Assembly (NCBI RefSeq): GCF_001553785.1
Contig: NZ_LOJP01000001.1
Coordinates: 851,006-886,067 of the forward strand
DNA: 35,062 nucleotides
Origin: Actinoplanes sp. TFC3
Lineage (GTDB): Bacteria; Actinomycetota; Actinomycetes; Mycobacteriales; Micromonosporaceae
Direction of reading: 5' to 3'
The position numbers and the translations under genes are program-made. Below the pieces are notes generated by a model that worked only from the letters and a program-made list of their open reading frames with translations, did not search any database and was not told where the DNA came from. Shown here one piece after another: positions 7,386 to 17,378 of this stretch. The stretch's first letter is position 1, and each line of letters starts with the position of its first letter.

Positions 7386-8450
7386 ATGGCTCGGCTCAGC
7401 AGGGCGGAGATGCAGGGGCAGAACCGGGCCAAGGTGCTGGCGGCGGCGCGGGCCGAGTTCGCCGAGCGCGGGTTCCGGGACACCAAGATCGACCAGATCG
7501 CCGAGCGGGCCGAGCTGACCCGGGGCGCGGTCTACTCCAACTTTCCCGGCAAGCGGGCGCTCTACTTTGCCGTGCTGGCGCAGGTGGCTGATGAGGCGGG
7601 CGAGCCCGAGTTCCCGCCAACCGGCCGGCTGGGCGAGCACGTGCTCGCCGACTTCGCCCGGGCGTGGCTGGCCCGGCTGCCGCTGGCGCTCGATGACGAG
7701 CACAACGTGTCGCGGCTCGGCCGGGACCTGCTGCCCGAGATCATGTCGCAGGAGCGGGTGCGGGGGCCGTACGCGCAGCTCCTGAACCTGTCGGCGATCG
7801 TGCTGGGGCTGTCGCTCGAAGGTCTGCGACCCGGTACGACCCGCATGGTCCGCGCCGCCGAGATCGCGCTGACCACGTTGCAGGGGGCCGGGCAGTTAGC
7901 CGCGGCGGCGCCCGGGTTCGGCGAGCCGTTCGCAACTGTTCAGGCTTGTGCCCGGCTGGCCACGTTGGATCTCGACGATGTCTGGGCCGCTGCGCACCTC
8001 CCGTACGTGGCCCCGGCCCGCCCGGTCGACCAGCCCTGGACCCCACCCACTGTCACCGACGCCCTGCGCGCCGAACCGGCCATGCTGGCCGGCGACGGTG
8101 TGGTGGCCGTGCTCGGTCTGCACCGGCTCGCGGTCATCGAGGAAGCGGTCCGGGCCGCGCCGGACTCGGCGGCCATCACGTTGGTCGTGGTGACCGGCAA
8201 TCCGGCGGAGCTGGGTCCACTGGCCCGGTTGAGCGTCACCGAGCTGCGCACCTGCCTGCGCGCCGCGCTTCCCGCCAAGAACTGGCCGCGGCTGCGCATC
8301 GTGCACGACGAGGAGGGCACGATCGCGGCCGCCGCCGGCCTGCCCGCGGTCAGTGACGCCACGGAGAGCGCGGTACGCATCGCGTCGGGACGCATCGTGG
8401 CCCGCGCGGACGGCTACGGCGCCTGCCACGCCGTTGCGTCCTGGCCTTGA
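7386..8450 (+). CDS. TetR-type regulator with C-terminal thioredoxin-like domain
   Basis: A 354-residue protein, much longer than the usual TetR length of about 200. Residues 1-60 form the helix-turn-helix (RGFRDTKIDQIAERAELTRGAVYSNF, given here in part: TKIDQIAERAELTRGAVY). A helical ligand domain follows to about 200. The tail, about 215-350, resembles a thioredoxin/peroxiredoxin fold, with beta strands VVAVLGLHRL, ITLVVVTG and LRIVHDEEGTIAAAAGLP, and then GRIVARADGYG. It has no C-x-x-C (the Cys in the tail are about 260 and 347), so it would sense or bind rather than catalyse thiol exchange. ATG at 7386 follows a G-rich stretch; earlier starts are unlikely. It is divergent from the P450, which it probably controls. 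Confidence 0.8.
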   Translation: MARLSRAEMQGQNRAKVLAAARAEFAERGFRDTKIDQIAERAELTRGAVYSNFPGKRALYFAVLAQVADEAGEPEFPPTGRLGEHVLADFARAWLARLPLALDDEHNVSRLGRDLLPEIMSQERVRGPYAQLLNLSAIVLGLSLEGLRPGTTRMVRAAEIALTTLQGAGQLAAAAPGFGEPFATVQACARLATLDLDDVWAAAHLPYVAPARPVDQPWTPPTVTDALRAEPAMLAGDGVVAVLGLHRLAVIEEAVRAAPDSAAITLVVVTGNPAELGPLARLSVTELRTCLRAALPAKNWPRLRIVHDEEGTIAAAAGLPAVSDATESAVRIASGRIVARADGYGACHAVASWP

Positions 8451-8457
8451 CCGGGGC

Positions 8458-8934
8458 TTAGCCGGCGGAGAAACGGTGGGTGATGTCGAGCATCGGGTCC
8501 GCCATCGCCGAGTGGATCAGCTTGAAGGCGAGGATCCCGAACCCCAGGAAGACCAGCCCGAGGACGATCGCGCCGACCCCGCCGCCGGTTGTCGAACCGG
8601 CGCGCTGGACGTGCTGGGGGTTGCTGGGGTCGTACAGAATGTCGACCATCGTGTTGGTCAGGTGCGAGCGGTGGCTCTGCGCGTTCTCCAGCGCCGTGGT
8701 GACCTCGCGGCCGTCGGTGGTGCGGAAGCGGACCACCGGGATGAACATCATCTGGCCGTCGCTGTGCGACTCCTGCTGGTTGTCCACGATCGTCGCGCTG
8801 ATCTGGGTGCCGGTCGTGACCAGGTTCCGGGCCCGCACCCAGGCCCGGATGCCGAAGAAACACATGGCCAGGCCGACGAGCACCGGCATGCCGACCACCA
8901 GCACGGCCACCACTGCGAACCCCGTATCGATCAT
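8458..8934 (-). CDS. DUF3592-like membrane protein
   Basis: A 158-residue protein with a hydrophobic helix at each end (about 5-30 and 120-143) around a soluble beta-rich domain. The central region includes FIPVVRFRTTDGREV and VDILYDPSNPQHV, characteristic of DUF3592, a domain of unknown function in actinobacterial membrane proteins. The start ATG is at 8934. The gene lies 23 bases downstream of the large exported protein on the same strand and is probably co-transcribed with it. It ends tail to tail, seven bases from the TetR-type gene. Confidence 0.82.
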   Translation of the reverse strand: MIDTGFAVVAVLVVGMPVLVGLAMCFFGIRAWVRARNLVTTGTQISATIVDNQQESHSDGQMMFIPVVRFRTTDGREVTTALENAQSHRSHLTNTMVDILYDPSNPQHVQRAGSTTGGGVGAIVLGLVFLGFGILAFKLIHSAMADPMLDITHRFSAG

Positions 8935-8957
8935 GGCCGAACTGTAGCCGGGTCGCG

Positions 8958-11114
8958 CTAAGGGGTGATCGTCTCCAGGGCGGCATCGCGGAACTGATCG
9001 GCGCCCTGCTTGAGCCGCTCCTGGTAGTACACGCGGTTCCAGTTGGTCCAGGTCACCGGGCCGATGGGCTGGTCGGTGCCGGACGCCGACACGGTGACGC
9101 CCACGCCGGGGCTGACCGTCAGCCGCGGCCGCAGCAGCACCCGGTGCTTGGAGGGGTCGGCGAACCCCAGCATGGCCCACGGCACCCGGACGATCAGCTC
9201 GTCGCCGTCGCGGTACCAGAGCGCCCGGCTGTCGTCCGCGGGTGTGCCGTACCGCAGCAACCCGGCGTTCTGCAGCTCGGCGGGCAACTTCTCGCCGGTG
9301 GTGGGCACGGTCAGGGCCCGGTCGACGACCAGCTCGAAACGCCGCCAGCCCGGAGGTGCCGGACCTCGCTGCGCCACCGGTACGGCATAGTCCAACGGCA
9401 TCGGATCCAATGCGGTGCGCAGGTACGCCTGCCCGGTACGCGCAACCGGATCGAGCACGAACGCCGCGTCGGCTTCCCGGTTGCCGGTTCCCGGCGCGGG
9501 TGGCCCGGTCAGCCCCGGCAGCACGTCGAAGCCCAGCGTCAACGCACCCGGCACCGGGGAGGCCAAGGCGATCCGCAGCCGCACATACGACTCGTCCACG
9601 TCGGCCACCACCCGCCGGACGGGCCAGCCGGACTCCTTGTCGAGCAGGTACTGCGGATCGGTTGAGCCCATCGCGTCCATGGCGATGAGCCCGAAGTTCT
9701 GCTCGTTGGTCAGCGGGTCGTGCCACAGCTGACGCCGCTCGCCGTCCTGGTGCTCGATGGTGTTCCAGGTGAACTTGAACCACTCGTCGGTCCAGCCGAA
9801 CAGAAACCCGCCGCTGAGCCCCTGGTCCTTGATCAGCCGCAGCATCTCGGCGTCGATCCGCATGGCTTCGCGCTCGCTGTGATCGCCCTGGGTGCGCCCG
9901 AGCGGGCTGTTGTGGGCCGACCCGATCGATGACGGCACGCCGAACTCGGTGATCAGGGTCGGCATGGTGCGGTGGTGGTTCTTCAGCGCCGAGACGTACC
10001 CGGCGTACGGGTCGTTGCGCCCGGCGTACACGAAGTTCTGCAGGGCGAGCTCGTGGCGCTGAAAATCCGGATAATACGGGTACGCGTGATAGCTGGCGAA
10101 GGTCCCGGCCGGCCACGCCGTCGTCGGTTGCACGTGGTTGGCGTCCAGCTGCAGCAGGTCCTCCTGTTCCAGCGGTTCGGCCGGGTGGCGCAGCGGGTCG
10201 GTGGTCGGCCAGTTGACGAACGCGATCGGCTCGCTCGCCCCGGCCGCCGCTTCGTACCCGGCGAGCTCGTCCATCCGGGCCGCCAGCCACCGCTCGGTCG
10301 GCGACGCCTCGGCCGTACTGCGGAAATAGCGGCCCTTGACCGCTGGCGCCTGCTGGTTGCGTGCATCCGACGATGAGCCGCCGCGCGGGTCGAATTCGAG
10401 CCCGATGATCCACCCGGCGAGCCAAGGGGTGACGTCGGCGTCCCACACCCCGCTCGACCGTCCGGGAGTCACCTCGCGGGTGAGCTTGCCCCGCACGGCC
10501 GCGCTGGCATCCTTCAGCTCATCCTGGAAGGCATGGGTGACCGCCGGGTCGTACAGGTTGTGTTTCCGCACGTAGGACTCGTCGGGGAAGTACACGCCCT
10601 GCATGAGGTAGAGCGGGCTGTCCGGGTTCGCTCGGTTGTAGCGGGCCAGCTCCTGGTAGAACGTCGGCGGGTGGATGGTGTAGATCCGCAGCACCCGGAT
10701 GCCCAGCCAGCCCATCGCGGCGAACCAGGTGCGGTACTGCGCGGCGCTGATCGACAGCTCGCCGGGTTGATGGCCGGGGGTGGTGCTGCCCAGGTTGATG
10801 CCGGGCAGGAACGTCTCGTCGCCGCCCGCGGTGTGCAGCTTGAACTCGATGCGCCCGGCGGTGGCGACGCTGGTCAGCCCGTCCTCGGTGACCGGTGCGG
10901 GCGCCCAGGACGACCCGGCCGGGGGCGAGCCGATCGCGTCCATGCCGGGGATCGCGAACGCCGCGGTGTGCAGCCGCGGCCGCGGGGTGGCTCCGGCCAG
11001 GAACAGGCACATGGTGAGCGTGACCAGCCCGGCCACCGCGGCCTTGAGGCGGGCGGGGCGCGGGCGCGGCGGTGCCTGAACGAGGTGCAGCGGGAAGTCG
11101 CCCACCCCGAGCAT
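8958..11114 (-). CDS. Exported glycoside-hydrolase-like TIM-barrel protein
   Basis: A 718-residue protein. An N-terminal hydrophobic helix (about 22-42) after a basic stretch suggests a signal or membrane anchor. The central part resembles a clan GH-A barrel: PGINLGST, WLGIRVLRIYTIHPP, SYHAYPYYPDF and TLITEFGVPSS. The candidate nucleophile is Glu390, in the usual E-F-G context. A second acidic residue, Glu240 in WIIGLEFDP, could be the acid/base, but the canonical N-E pair is absent. The C-terminal 250 residues look like a beta-sandwich. The start ATG has CGGGG upstream. The family is recognised only at fold level; the polysaccharide substrate is unknown and a non-catalytic role is possible. 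Confidence 0.7.
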   Translation of the reverse strand: MLGVGDFPLHLVQAPPRPRPARLKAAVAGLVTLTMCLFLAGATPRPRLHTAAFAIPGMDAIGSPPAGSSWAPAPVTEDGLTSVATAGRIEFKLHTAGGDETFLPGINLGSTTPGHQPGELSISAAQYRTWFAAMGWLGIRVLRIYTIHPPTFYQELARYNRANPDSPLYLMQGVYFPDESYVRKHNLYDPAVTHAFQDELKDASAAVRGKLTREVTPGRSSGVWDADVTPWLAGWIIGLEFDPRGGSSSDARNQQAPAVKGRYFRSTAEASPTERWLAARMDELAGYEAAAGASEPIAFVNWPTTDPLRHPAEPLEQEDLLQLDANHVQPTTAWPAGTFASYHAYPYYPDFQRHELALQNFVYAGRNDPYAGYVSALKNHHRTMPTLITEFGVPSSIGSAHNSPLGRTQGDHSEREAMRIDAEMLRLIKDQGLSGGFLFGWTDEWFKFTWNTIEHQDGERRQLWHDPLTNEQNFGLIAMDAMGSTDPQYLLDKESGWPVRRVVADVDESYVRLRIALASPVPGALTLGFDVLPGLTGPPAPGTGNREADAAFVLDPVARTGQAYLRTALDPMPLDYAVPVAQRGPAPPGWRRFELVVDRALTVPTTGEKLPAELQNAGLLRYGTPADDSRALWYRDGDELIVRVPWAMLGFADPSKHRVLLRPRLTVSPGVGVTVSASGTDQPIGPVTWTNWNRVYYQERLKQGADQFRDAALETITP

Positions 11115-11234
11115 TCTGTGCCCCGAGAGTTGCAGATTGTGGGCTTTTGACCGTACGGAACACTCGCCGTTCGATGCGAGTTGTGCCAGCGTTGGTCTTG
11201 TCCGGGCGCGAAGCGGAGCGTGGGGAGCGGGTTC

Positions 11235-11624
11235 GTGGATCTTCTCGAGGAGTACCGCAGGGCAAATTTCATCTTCGAGTCCGGCGATCCCCTCGGGGCC
11301 TCGCGCATGCTCGAACCCATCGTCGAGGCGGAGCCGAACAACACGGCGGTCCGTCAGTTACTGGCCCGGGCCTACTTCAACTCGGCCCAGCTCACGCACG
11401 CCGAGGACCAGCTCAGGACGCTGATCGAGCGGGACCCCTCGGATCACTACGCGCATCACGTGCTGGGCCGCACGCTGGAGCGCGGCGGGCGGTTCAGCGA
11501 GGCGTTGCCGCACCTGCGCCTGGCCGCGGCGATGAAGCAGCACAACGACTACGAGCAGGCGCTGCGCCGGGTGGAGGCCTGGGTGGGCAAGAACGGCGGC
11601 CGCACCGGCTACGCGGCGGATTAG
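11235..11624 (+). CDS. Tetratricopeptide repeat protein
   Basis: A 129-residue helical protein made of TPR-type pairs: ASRMLEPIVEAEPNN, LLARAYFNSAQLTHAEDQL, HHVLGRTLERGGRFSEAL. Such proteins are scaffolds for protein-protein contacts. GTG at 11235 is chosen because GGGGAG lies 7 bases upstream; the longer reading from 11181 has no such site. It is divergent from the exported glycosidase-like gene and 10 bases upstream of the Smr-domain gene, with which it may form an operon. No signal peptide is present, so the protein is cytoplasmic. Confidence 0.85.
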   Translation: MDLLEEYRRANFIFESGDPLGASRMLEPIVEAEPNNTAVRQLLARAYFNSAQLTHAEDQLRTLIERDPSDHYAHHVLGRTLERGGRFSEALPHLRLAAAMKQHNDYEQALRRVEAWVGKNGGRTGYAAD

Positions 11625-11627
11625 TCT
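11622..11627 (+). promoter_or_regulatory. Candidate -10 box for leaderless smr-domain transcript
   Basis: TAGTCT overlaps the TAG stop codon of the TPR gene and ends seven bases before the GTG of the Smr gene, which lacks a Shine-Dalgarno. No strong -35 hexamer is visible. Confidence 0.3.
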
Positions 11628-11634
11628 TGCTCTC

Positions 11635-11919
11635 GTGAAGCTCAAGCTGGATCTCCACGACATCTTCAACAAGGGCACCGAGATCGACAAGGCGCTGCGC
11701 GGCATCATCGACGAGGCAGTGCAGAAGAAGGCCGCCATGGTCGAGATCATCCCGGGCAAGGGCAGCGGCCAGCTCAAGAAGAAGGTGCTGCGGTTCCTCG
11801 ACCAGAAGGAGATCAAGCAGCTGTATCACCGGGTCGAGAAGGACGGCGACAACTGGGGGCGGCTGTTCGTGCACTTCCGGCACGACGCCCCCACCGGCCG
11901 GCGCGGCCGCGGTCGTTAG
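11635..11919 (+). CDS. Smr-domain protein
   Basis: A 94-residue protein consisting essentially of one Smr (small MutS-related) domain: LDLHDIFNKG at the N-terminus, where the family has an L-D-L-H motif, then VEIIPGKGSGQLKKKV, the nucleic-acid-binding H/P-G-x-G loop, and a basic C-terminal tail (GRRGRGR). Stand-alone Smr domains are associated with nicking or cleaving nucleic acids, including RNA on stalled ribosomes. Whether this one is catalytic is not known. The start is GTG at 11635, ten bases after the TPR gene. Confidence 0.88.
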   Translation: MKLKLDLHDIFNKGTEIDKALRGIIDEAVQKKAAMVEIIPGKGSGQLKKKVLRFLDQKEIKQLYHRVEKDGDNWGRLFVHFRHDAPTGRRGRGR

Positions 11920-12029
11920 AGCAGGTAGGTCTTCGCGACCGCCAGCATCTCGGAGCTGTGCGAGCCGGCGCTGCCCACCCCGGCCGCCTTCCGGAGCTAC
12001 CAGCCGGGCGATCCTGGGACCGGGTGGCA

Positions 12030-12035
12030 TAACTT
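12030..12035 (+). promoter_or_regulatory. Candidate -10 box, leaderless zinc-ribbon gene
   Basis: TAACTT ends seven bases before the GTG at 12043, and no ribosome site is seen. This fits a leaderless transcript. The -35 region is not recognisable. Confidence 0.4.
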
Positions 12036-12042
12036 TGTTGCC

Positions 12043-12390
12043 GTGACTGTCCCGCTCGATCCCGCCACCGTCATCGCCGAGTTCGCCGAGCGGGTGGCGC
12101 CCTACGACCCGGTTACCGGCGTGCCCCCGGTGGCGCTGGTCGGTGTGCGTACCGCCACCGGTGAGGCGGTGTTCCAGCTCAGTGACCATGTGCTGCGGGC
12201 CATGTGCCGGGCGCTGGAGGCCTACCGCGACCCGCAGGACCGCGGCACCTGCGTGCAGTGCGGGGGCCGGCGCCTGGATGACAATCTGCACTGCCCCGAC
12301 TGCGGACGGCTGCACGGAATCCTCGGTGAGGTCATCGCGCGGCACGCCCGCCGGGTTGCTGAGGAGGCGCCACATGGCCCGGCCGCGTGA
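12043..12390 (+). CDS. Small zinc-ribbon hypothetical protein
   Basis: A 115-residue protein. The C-terminal half has two C-x-x-C knuckles (GTCVQCGG and HCPDCGR) spaced 15 residues apart, a likely zinc ribbon. The N-terminal half (VALVGVRTATGEAVFQLSD) is a beta-rich segment of unknown family. The start is GTG at 12043. Its 3' end carries AGGAGG (about 12361-12366), which could serve translation of a downstream start. The gene directly precedes the receiver-phosphatase gene and may be cotranscribed with it. Function is unknown. Confidence 0.75.
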   Translation: MTVPLDPATVIAEFAERVAPYDPVTGVPPVALVGVRTATGEAVFQLSDHVLRAMCRALEAYRDPQDRGTCVQCGGRRLDDNLHCPDCGRLHGILGEVIARHARRVAEEAPHGPAA

Positions 12391-12512
12391 CCCAGGCCAT
12401 GCCTGGTGTTGTGCGCTCCGGGCCGGTAGTGGACTATCAGCGGGTCACGCCCGAAGGAGTCCCACCATCAACCGCCCACCGATCAGATCGACGCGCCACG
12501 CCGGAACCGCCA

Positions 12513-13699
12513 ATGACTGAGCTCGCACCGCCGCGCCCGGTCATGAAGGCGCCCGAACGCCTGCGTGTGCTGCTCGTCGAGGACGACGAAGGCGACGCCT
12601 TCCTGGTCCGTGAGCTGCTGTCCGAGGCCGGCGCGGCCTTCGACCTGCAGGTCGCCACCAGCCTGCGGGAGGCCCGCTCGCTGATGCAGGGCATCCAGTG
12701 CGTGCTGCTCGACCTCGGGCTGCCCGACGCCGAGGGCATCGACGGGCTGCGCAAGCTGCTCGCGGTGGCCGCCGGCGCGGCCGTGGTCGTGCTCACCGGG
12801 CGCTCCGACGAGCACCTGGGTGTGGCCGCGGTCGCCGAGGGCGCCCAGGACTACCTGGTCAAGGGCCAGGTCGACGGCGTGCTGCTGGCCCGGGCGCTGC
12901 GCTACGCGGTCGAGCGCAAGCGCGCCGACGAGAACACCCACCGGCTGCGCGAGGTCGAGCTGCGCCAAGCCGAGTCGGCCCGCCTTGAGCGTGGTCTGCT
13001 GCCCCAGCCGCTGATGCGCACCACCAAGGTCGCGGTGCACACGTTCTACCGCTCCGGGCGCGCGATGGGCCTGCTCGGCGGCGACTTCTTCGACGTGGTG
13101 CAGATCGGCGACGACAAGCTGCACGTGATCGTCGGCGATGTCTGCGGGCACAGCGTGGACGAGGCCGCGCTGGGCGTTGAACTGCGGGTCGCCTGGCGGG
13201 CTCTGGTGCTTGCGGGCGTACCGGAAGATCAAGTTTTGGCCGCCTTGGAGCAGGTGCTGATGACCGAGCGGCGGGCGCGGGAGGTGTTCGCCACGGTGGC
13301 CATGGTCTCGCTCGAGCTGTCCGGCAACCGGGCGACCGTGCGCCTGGCCGGCCACCCGCCGCCGGTGCTGCTGTCCGGCGGCCACGCCGAGCCCGTTCCC
13401 GCGCGCACCGGCATCGTGCTCGGCGTGCGTCCCACCCCCACCCCGGCAACCGACGTGGAGTTCTCCGGCGATGACTGGTCCCTGCTGATGTACACCGACG
13501 GACTGATCGAGGGGCACACCGGGGTGGGCAACGAACGGCTTGACGTCAAGGGCCTGTGCAACCTGCTCGATGAGGAGGTCGCCAAGACGGTGCCACTCGC
13601 CGCGCTGCCGGCCTGGCTGGTCGGGCAGGCCGAGCAGTTCAACGGGGGCCCGCTCGCCGACGACGTGGCCATGCTGCTCATCAGCAGCGGCGGTGGCCG

Positions 13700-13703
<4 letters not shown>
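12513..13703 (+). CDS. Response regulator with PP2C (RsbU/SpoIIE-type) phosphatase domain
   Basis: A 396-residue protein. The receiver is at about 17-130, with VEDDEGD, phospho-acceptor D67 (LLDLGLPD) and K117. A short linker helix leads to a PP2C/SpoIIE phosphatase domain with GGDFFDVV, VGDVCGHS, LAGHPPPVLL, MYTDGLIEG and GPLADDVAML, all metal-binding positions. Such proteins dephosphorylate anti-sigma-factor antagonists in partner-switching pathways, with the receiver controlling activity. ATG at 12513 is the preferred start; GTG at 12387 (overlapping the previous stop as GTGA) would add 42 unstructured residues. The stop overlaps the start of the kinase gene. No anti-sigma factor gene lies in the window. 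Confidence 0.92.
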
Positions 13704-15294
<1,591 letters not shown>

Positions 15295-15298
<4 letters not shown>

Positions 15299-15750
15299 CC
15301 GGAGTGGTACGGCAGGACGGCACGCCGATCGAGGTGCTGCTCGTGGAGGACGACCCGGGCGACGTGCTCATGACCCAGGAGGCGTTCGAGGAGCACAAGG
15401 TCCGCAACCGGCTCACCGTGGTCTCCGACGGCGCCGAGGCGCTGTCCTACCTGCGCCGCGAAGGTCAGTACAGCAAAGCCCAGCGCCCCGACCTGATCCT
15501 GCTGGACCTCAACCTCCCCCGCCGCGACGGCCGGGAGGTGCTGGAGGAGATCAAGAAGGATGGCGATCTCTGCCGCATCCCGGTCGTGGTGCTGACAACC
15601 TCGTCAGCCGACGAGGACATCCTGCGTAGCTACCAGTTGCACGCCAACGCCTACGTGACCAAGCCTGTCGACTTCGAGCGCTTCATCTCGGTCATCCGCC
15701 AGATCGACGAGTTCTTCGTCAGCGTCGTGAAGCTGCCGCCGCGTGCGTGA
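15295..15750 (+). CDS. Single-domain response regulator (Rcp1-like)
   Basis: A 151-residue stand-alone receiver: [19 protein letters not shown], phospho-acceptor D71 ([11 protein letters not shown]), the TT switch pair and YVTKPVDF near the end. The sequence type matches the receivers paired with phytochrome-like kinases. It has no output domain, so it acts through protein contacts or as a phosphate shuttle. The ATG overlaps the kinase stop by four bases, and its own stop overlaps the next gene by eight, so the genes should be expressed together. Confidence 0.93.
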
Positions 15751-16549
15751 CGACATGCTGGACCAGGTCACCGATCTGGTCCGTGAGGTGGCCCGGACCA
15801 TCGTGCTGCCCCGCTGGCGGCACCTGAGCGACGCCGAGATCCACCAGAAGGCCCCCGGCGACCTGGTGACCGTGGCGGATCAGGAATCCGAGCGCGCCCT
15901 GACCGAGGGGCTGACCGCGCTGCTGCCCGGATCGACGGTGGTGGGCGAGGAAGCGGTGGCCGCGGACCCTTCGGTGCTGGAACGCGTCGGCGAGCAGGGC
16001 GCGGTGTGGATCGTGGACCCGGTCGACGGCACCAACAACTTCGCGGCCGGCAAGAGCCCGTTCGCGGTGATGGTGGCCCTGCTGCGCGACGGCGAGCCGG
16101 CCGCGTCGTGGATCTACGACGTGCCCGACGACCGGATGGCGGTTGCGGAGGCGGGGGCCGGGGCTTACCTCGATGGGGTACGTCTGAAGACGCGCACCGA
16201 CGCCCCCGCTGCGGCCACGCTGACCGGCTCGGTGTCCCGCAACTTCCTGCCTCCTGAACTGCGCGCCCAGGTCGACACCAACGCGGTCAACTTCGGCGCG
16301 GTCACCTCCGGCCATCACTGCGCCGGGTACGAATACCCGGCTGTGGCCACCGACGAGCAGCAGTTCGCGGTGTTCTGGCGGATCCTGCCGTGGGACCACG
16401 TGCCGGGCACACTCATCGTGCGCGAAGCCGGTGGGGTGGCGCTGCACGTGGACGGGACACCGTATCGGCCGACGGACTCCGAGCGTGGCCTGATCGTCGC
16501 GGCGAACGAAGACATCTGGCAAGCGGTACGCGGAGCCCTCCTGAAATGA
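15743..16549 (+). CDS. Inositol monophosphatase family protein
   Basis: A 268-residue member of the Mg-dependent IMPase/FBPase-like family. Metal ligands are visible in [18 protein letters not shown] and [15 protein letters not shown]. The last is normally W-D-x-A-A/P-G, so the site is essentially conserved. The family hydrolyses small phosphate esters such as myo-inositol 1-phosphate, histidinol phosphate or PAP; the substrate is not clear here. GTG at 15743 overlaps the receiver gene; ATG at 15755 is an alternative. The gene is coupled to the signalling chain upstream and to an SDR downstream (ATGA overlap). Confidence 0.9.
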   Translation: MRDDMLDQVTDLVREVARTIVLPRWRHLSDAEIHQKAPGDLVTVADQESERALTEGLTALLPGSTVVGEEAVAADPSVLERVGEQGAVWIVDPVDGTNNFAAGKSPFAVMVALLRDGEPAASWIYDVPDDRMAVAEAGAGAYLDGVRLKTRTDAPAAATLTGSVSRNFLPPELRAQVDTNAVNFGAVTSGHHCAGYEYPAVATDEQQFAVFWRILPWDHVPGTLIVREAGGVALHVDGTPYRPTDSERGLIVAANEDIWQAVRGALLK

Positions 16550-17313
16550 CGTCCTATCTGGAAACGCTGTTCGGGTTGGGCGGCCGCACCGCCATGGTGA
16601 CCGGCGGCAGCTCGGGAATCGGGCAGGCAATGGCTACGGCGCTGTACCGCGCGGGCGCCAACGTGATCCTGGTGGCGCGCACGGCTTCCCGGCTGGAGGA
16701 AGTGGCCGCCTCACTGCAGTCCGGCCCTTCCGCACCGCACGTGGAGACAATTGCTGCGGACCTTGCAGATCGGGCGGACGTAGCGCGCGTTGCCAAGCGC
16801 ACCGATGTGGACATCCTGGTCAATTCGGCGGCGATAAACGTGCGCCCGCCGATGGACTCGCTCACCGACGACGTGTGGGATCAGACGCTGGCCGCCAACC
16901 TGACCGCGCCCTTCCTGCTGGGGCAGGCGTTCGCACCGGCGATGGCCGAGCGCGGCTGGGGACGGATCATCAACGTGGTCTCCCAGCAGGCGTTCCGGGC
17001 TTACGGCAACAGCGGCGCGTACGGTGCTGCCAAGGCCGGCCTGGTCGGCTTGACGCGCTCGCAGGCCGAGGCGTGGTCCGGTCGCGGGGTGACGAGCAAT
17101 GCGGTAGCGCCCGGCGTGGTGCAGACCCCGCTGACCGAGCCGACCGTGTTCAACGATCCGGCCAAGGTAGCCGCGCATGCGAAGCGGGCAATGATCGGGC
17201 GCAACGGCGTACCGGATGACTTCGCCGGTTGTGCCGTTTACCTGGCCAGTACCGCCTCGGCTGCGGTAACCGGCCAGACACTCTTCGTCGATGGTGGTTA
17301 TTCGGCGTCTTAA
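16546..17313 (+). CDS. Short-chain dehydrogenase/reductase (classical SDR)
   Basis: A 255-residue NAD(P)H-dependent oxidoreductase. The Rossmann motif is VTGGSSGIG (about 18-26). The structural N-x-A-G motif appears as NSAAIN. The active site is Ser in NVVSQQAF and Tyr-Lys in YGAAK. The C-terminal TGQTLFVDGGYSAS is typical of the gluconate 5-dehydrogenase/3-ketoacyl reductase-like group, but the substrate cannot be assigned. The start ATG overlaps the IMPase stop by four bases. It is the last gene of the overlapping chain that begins at 12513. Confidence 0.9.
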   Translation: MTSYLETLFGLGGRTAMVTGGSSGIGQAMATALYRAGANVILVARTASRLEEVAASLQSGPSAPHVETIAADLADRADVARVAKRTDVDILVNSAAINVRPPMDSLTDDVWDQTLAANLTAPFLLGQAFAPAMAERGWGRIINVVSQQAFRAYGNSGAYGAAKAGLVGLTRSQAEAWSGRGVTSNAVAPGVVQTPLTEPTVFNDPAKVAAHAKRAMIGRNGVPDDFAGCAVYLASTASAAVTGQTLFVDGGYSAS

Positions 17314-17378
17314 GTTTTTTCGCCAGTCGCAGCGACCAGGTAAAGTCACGCCCGCTCATGGACCTTGGGAGGAAGATC

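Noticed and set aside
8458..10446. A 662-codon minus-strand frame that includes the DUF3592 protein
   Set aside because: Only its last 158 codons (from ATG 8934) are real; the upstream part is an off-frame reading of the glycosidase-like gene.
17314..17378. c-di-AMP riboswitch before the secreted wall-associated protein
   Set aside because: The gap is only 65 bases and lacks the conserved riboswitch core.
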